A DNA stretch of 64,000 bases from Peptoclostridium sp965368085. Lineage in GTDB: Bacteria; Bacillota; Clostridia; Peptostreptococcales; Peptostreptococcaceae. Each line of letters begins with the position of its first letter. Positions within the stretch are counted from its first letter, which is position 1. The notes beneath the pieces are model-generated. The model ran no database searches and was not told where the DNA came from. It saw only the letters and a program-made list of their open reading frames with translations. Positions 62,052-64,000 of the stretch are shown one piece after another. The stretch covers positions 1 through 64,000 of the forward strand of contig CBDULP010000004.1 of the NCBI GenBank assembly GCA_965368085.1. The letters are read 5' to 3'. Both the position numbers and the translations under genes were made by a program.

Positions 62052-64000
62052 CTACTTTATTATCAGAAATGATATAAGCTCGAAGTCTTCAATTCCAGAA
62101 AAAAGATTTTTCTGCATCGTCGTTCCTCCCTTACCGAAAAGACTAGCAACCCCCTTTTCCTCAGTCTTTCCTATTATGCTCTCTATGGCAACCTCCAGAA
62201 GCTCCGAGTACCTTTCCATGTCTATACCTTCCCTTGTGTCCCTGTTGAAAGTCTCCACAAGTTCTAAGTCCACAGAGCTCTTGCCGAGGCAGAGCTTCTT
62301 GTAGTAGTCCATTGTTTTTTTCATGTGTATGTGACTGTGCCTTACCGTTCCATCCTCATTAACATATACCATGTAGTACGGATAGAAGGGGTTGTGCTCC
62401 TGCGGCTTTGCCGATGCATTTATCTGTCTGAGCGTGAAAATCACCCCTGATGCCATGTCCTCGCTTGCAAACTTTCCTTTCGAAGAGGCTATTGCGTACA
62501 TGCCCATAGGAGCCCTATCCAGCTTGTCCCTTTCGCACTTCATGTTCTCCATGAGGTCCATCTTGAAGTCATTCATCGTTAGGTCTGTGATTGAAATTCC
62601 TCCAGAGATGTCCTCAAGATCCACCACTTCATCCTGAAGCTGCTTCAGCTGCTTTTTCCTGTACTCCAAATCATTCATCTTCTTTTTTTCATCAAACTCG
62701 ATTACATTCTCCTCCCCTGTTGCGGATATGTCGAGGAGCACCATTCTCCCTGCTACCCTCGCTTCGAGGTTTATATACTCGTCAAGCTGCATGTTGGGCC
62801 AAAAGTTGACAAGCTGCACAGATTCATTCTTAGATCCCAGGCGGTCTATACGCCCAAACCTTTGTATTATCCTTACTGGGTTCCAGTGTATATCGTAGTT
62901 TACGAGGAAATCGCAGTCCTGCAGATTCTGTCCCTCTGAAATGCAGTCTGTCGCAATCAGAAGTTCTATCTCATCTCTGGCGTCCGACTGGATTTTATCC
63001 CTTTCTTTTGAAATCGGAGAAAAATTTGTAAGTATTGAGTTGAGGTCTTTTCTCGCCACGCTTTTAAGCGTAGTCCTGTTGCCCCCAGAACCCGTGACAA
63101 GAGCAGAGTGAAGTCTGTACTCGTCCATTATCCAGCTTGAAAGGTTCTCATATAGATATTGAGCGGTATCCGAAAATGCTGTAAACACTATCGCTTTCTT
63201 GTTCCCGCAGTTTACAGGGTTTTCGAGCTTTTCAATTATGAGCTCCTTGAGGCTTTTGAGCTTTGCGTCTCTTTTGTTTGTCACCTTGGCTGACTCTATA
63301 AGAAGCTGCTCAAGCTTATCCTTGTCATCCTCAAGATCCTGCCTCCACCTTATGAGATCCATGTCCTGAATCAGCACCTTTACCTTGCTCCCTATCAGGA
63401 CATCCTCGTATTCCGCATCGTATTCATCTACGTCCATTATGCTAATGCCCTCGTCGTATTCAAGCTGATTCGCTTCTATCTTCTTGAGCATTCCGTCTAT
63501 CTGGCTTAAAAGCCTTGACACCGTTAACCCGAATGAGCTTATCGAGCTTTCCATCCTCTTGAGTATGTTGATTCTCATAAGATTAATAAGGGCCTGCTCC
63601 CTGTCCGTCTGCCTAAATATTGAGTTTCCATTTTTAACGTGTACGTCGTACTTCTCGCTGTAGAGCGCCCTTTTTTCAGGAAGGACGTACTTGAGCGGAG
63701 AATATGCGCTCATGTTGAGATTCTTTATGGCCTTGTTCACATGTTCGAGAGGCGGAAAATTTCCGGTTGTGTCTATGTCCGTGTATTTATTGATCGGCTT
63801 TCTCCTTACCGGAAACTTTCCTATCTCTGCTACGTTGTAATACTTTTCTATGTGCTTTCTCGACCTTGCTATTGTTACTGTATCAAGAAGCTTGAAATAG
63901 TCAGTGTTCATCATCTCGACAAAGACATCTGTCGTGCGCTCTCCTTCTGAAAGCTCAAGCCACCTGTTGAACACAAGTTGGGCCTTTCTCAGCGTCTGCT
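62052..64000 (-). CDS. SNF2-like helicase, C-terminal part (cut by window edge)
   Basis: About 650 residues of a larger protein; the frame stays open through the last base, with coding-like residues QTLRKAQLVFNRW before the first possible GTG, so the gene begins beyond the window. The visible part holds the helicase C-domain: KKAIVFTAFSDTAQYLYENL, LIATDCISEGQNLQDCDFLVNYDIHWNPVRIIQRFGRIDRLG (motifs V and VI). The first part must contain the Walker motifs. It lies directly before DUF4391, mod and res and is part of one operon. Type III systems normally have only Mod and Res, so this is an added motor. Confidence 0.88.
   Translation of the reverse strand, partial: QTLRKAQLVFNRWLELSEGERTTDVFVEMMNTDYFKLLDTVTIARSRKHIEKYYNVAEIGKFPVRRKPINKYTDIDTTGNFPPLEHVNKAIKNLNMSAYSPLKYVLPEKRALYSEKYDVHVKNGNSIFRQTDREQALINLMRINILKRMESSISSFGLTVSRLLSQIDGMLKKIEANQLEYDEGISIMDVDEYDAEYEDVLIGSKVKVLIQDMDLIRWRQDLEDDKDKLEQLLIESAKVTNKRDAKLKSLKELIIEKLENPVNCGNKKAIVFTAFSDTAQYLYENLSSWIMDEYRLHSALVTGSGGNRTTLKSVARKDLNSILTNFSPISKERDKIQSDARDEIELLIATDCISEGQNLQDCDFLVNYDIHWNPVRIIQRFGRIDRLGSKNESVQLVNFWPNMQLDEYINLEARVAGRMVLLDISATGEENVIEFDEKKKMNDLEYRKKQLKQLQDEVVDLEDISGGISITDLTMNDFKMDLMENMKCERDKLDRAPMGMYAIASSKGKFASEDMASGVIFTLRQINASAKPQEHNPFYPYYMVYVNEDGTVRHSHIHMKKTMDYYKKLCLGKSSVDLELVETFNRDTREGIDMERYSELLEVAIESIIGKTEEKGVASLFGKGGTTMQKNLFSGIEDFELISFLIIK

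Overview
This window looks like a chromosomal segment of a low-to-moderate GC Gram-positive anaerobe of the Clostridia. The evidence is strong GGAGG ribosome sites, a T-box leader, a GlgC/GlgD pair, Bce-type modules, corrinoid methyltransferase genes, heavy use of ATA and AGG/AGA codons, and many TTG starts. A Peptostreptococcales-like host is my inference only. There is no rRNA, transposase or CRISPR array, and two tRNA genes are present.

Layout. 0-1.3 kb: the start of a T-box-controlled ilvN-ilvC operon on the minus strand, cut by the window edge. 1.3-8.2 kb: a tiny coiled-coil ORF, a SIMPL-domain protein, a ZupT-like metal transporter, a UvrD/PcrA-like helicase, a YprB-like exonuclease (plus strand) and bifunctional Nnr. 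8.4-18.7 kb: a six-gene glycogen operon transcribed GH13 amylase, glgB, glgC, glgD, glgA, glgP. 18.9-24 kb: tRNA-Gly, a TPR protein, a B12-binding radical SAM protein, a zinc phospholipase C-like protein, and a bactofilin divergent from a small membrane coiled-coil protein.

24-45.4 kb, visibly more AT-rich: a secreted S15/CocE-type hydrolase, then a long minus-strand operon that mixes sugar-importer parts (CUT1 ATPase, two EAA-loop permeases, a solute-binding lipoprotein with an apparent beta-propeller) with exporter parts (HlyD-type adaptor, MacB-like PCD membrane protein) and two PepSY-like surface proteins. Just upstream lie a response regulator and sensor kinase, with an 11-bp direct repeat at the promoter-proximal position. 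Further upstream is a BceAB exporter with a small membrane-anchored protein and a TraX-like protein, facing a divergent BceRS-type two-component pair. A secreted glucosaminidase follows.

45.6-50.3 kb: a methyltransferase cluster with three UroD/MtaA-type proteins and one RACo-type corrinoid activator, but no corrinoid protein. Its promoter shares a -35 region with that of the divergent tRNA-Pro(GGG).

50.6-64 kb, immediately 3' of tRNA-Pro: a defence island. It begins with a tandem 11-bp repeat, then a Thoeris system (ThsB TIR, ThsA SIR2-SLOG), then a tightly coupled four-gene cassette (TerB-like, YkgJ-like Cys cluster, two glycine-rich membrane proteins, one with a candidate Mrr-like QAK nuclease motif), then an augmented type III restriction system (SNF2-type helicase, DUF4391 protein, Mod, Res) that runs off the window. 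The four-gene cassette and the hybrid import/export ABC operon are the best candidates for undescribed systems.
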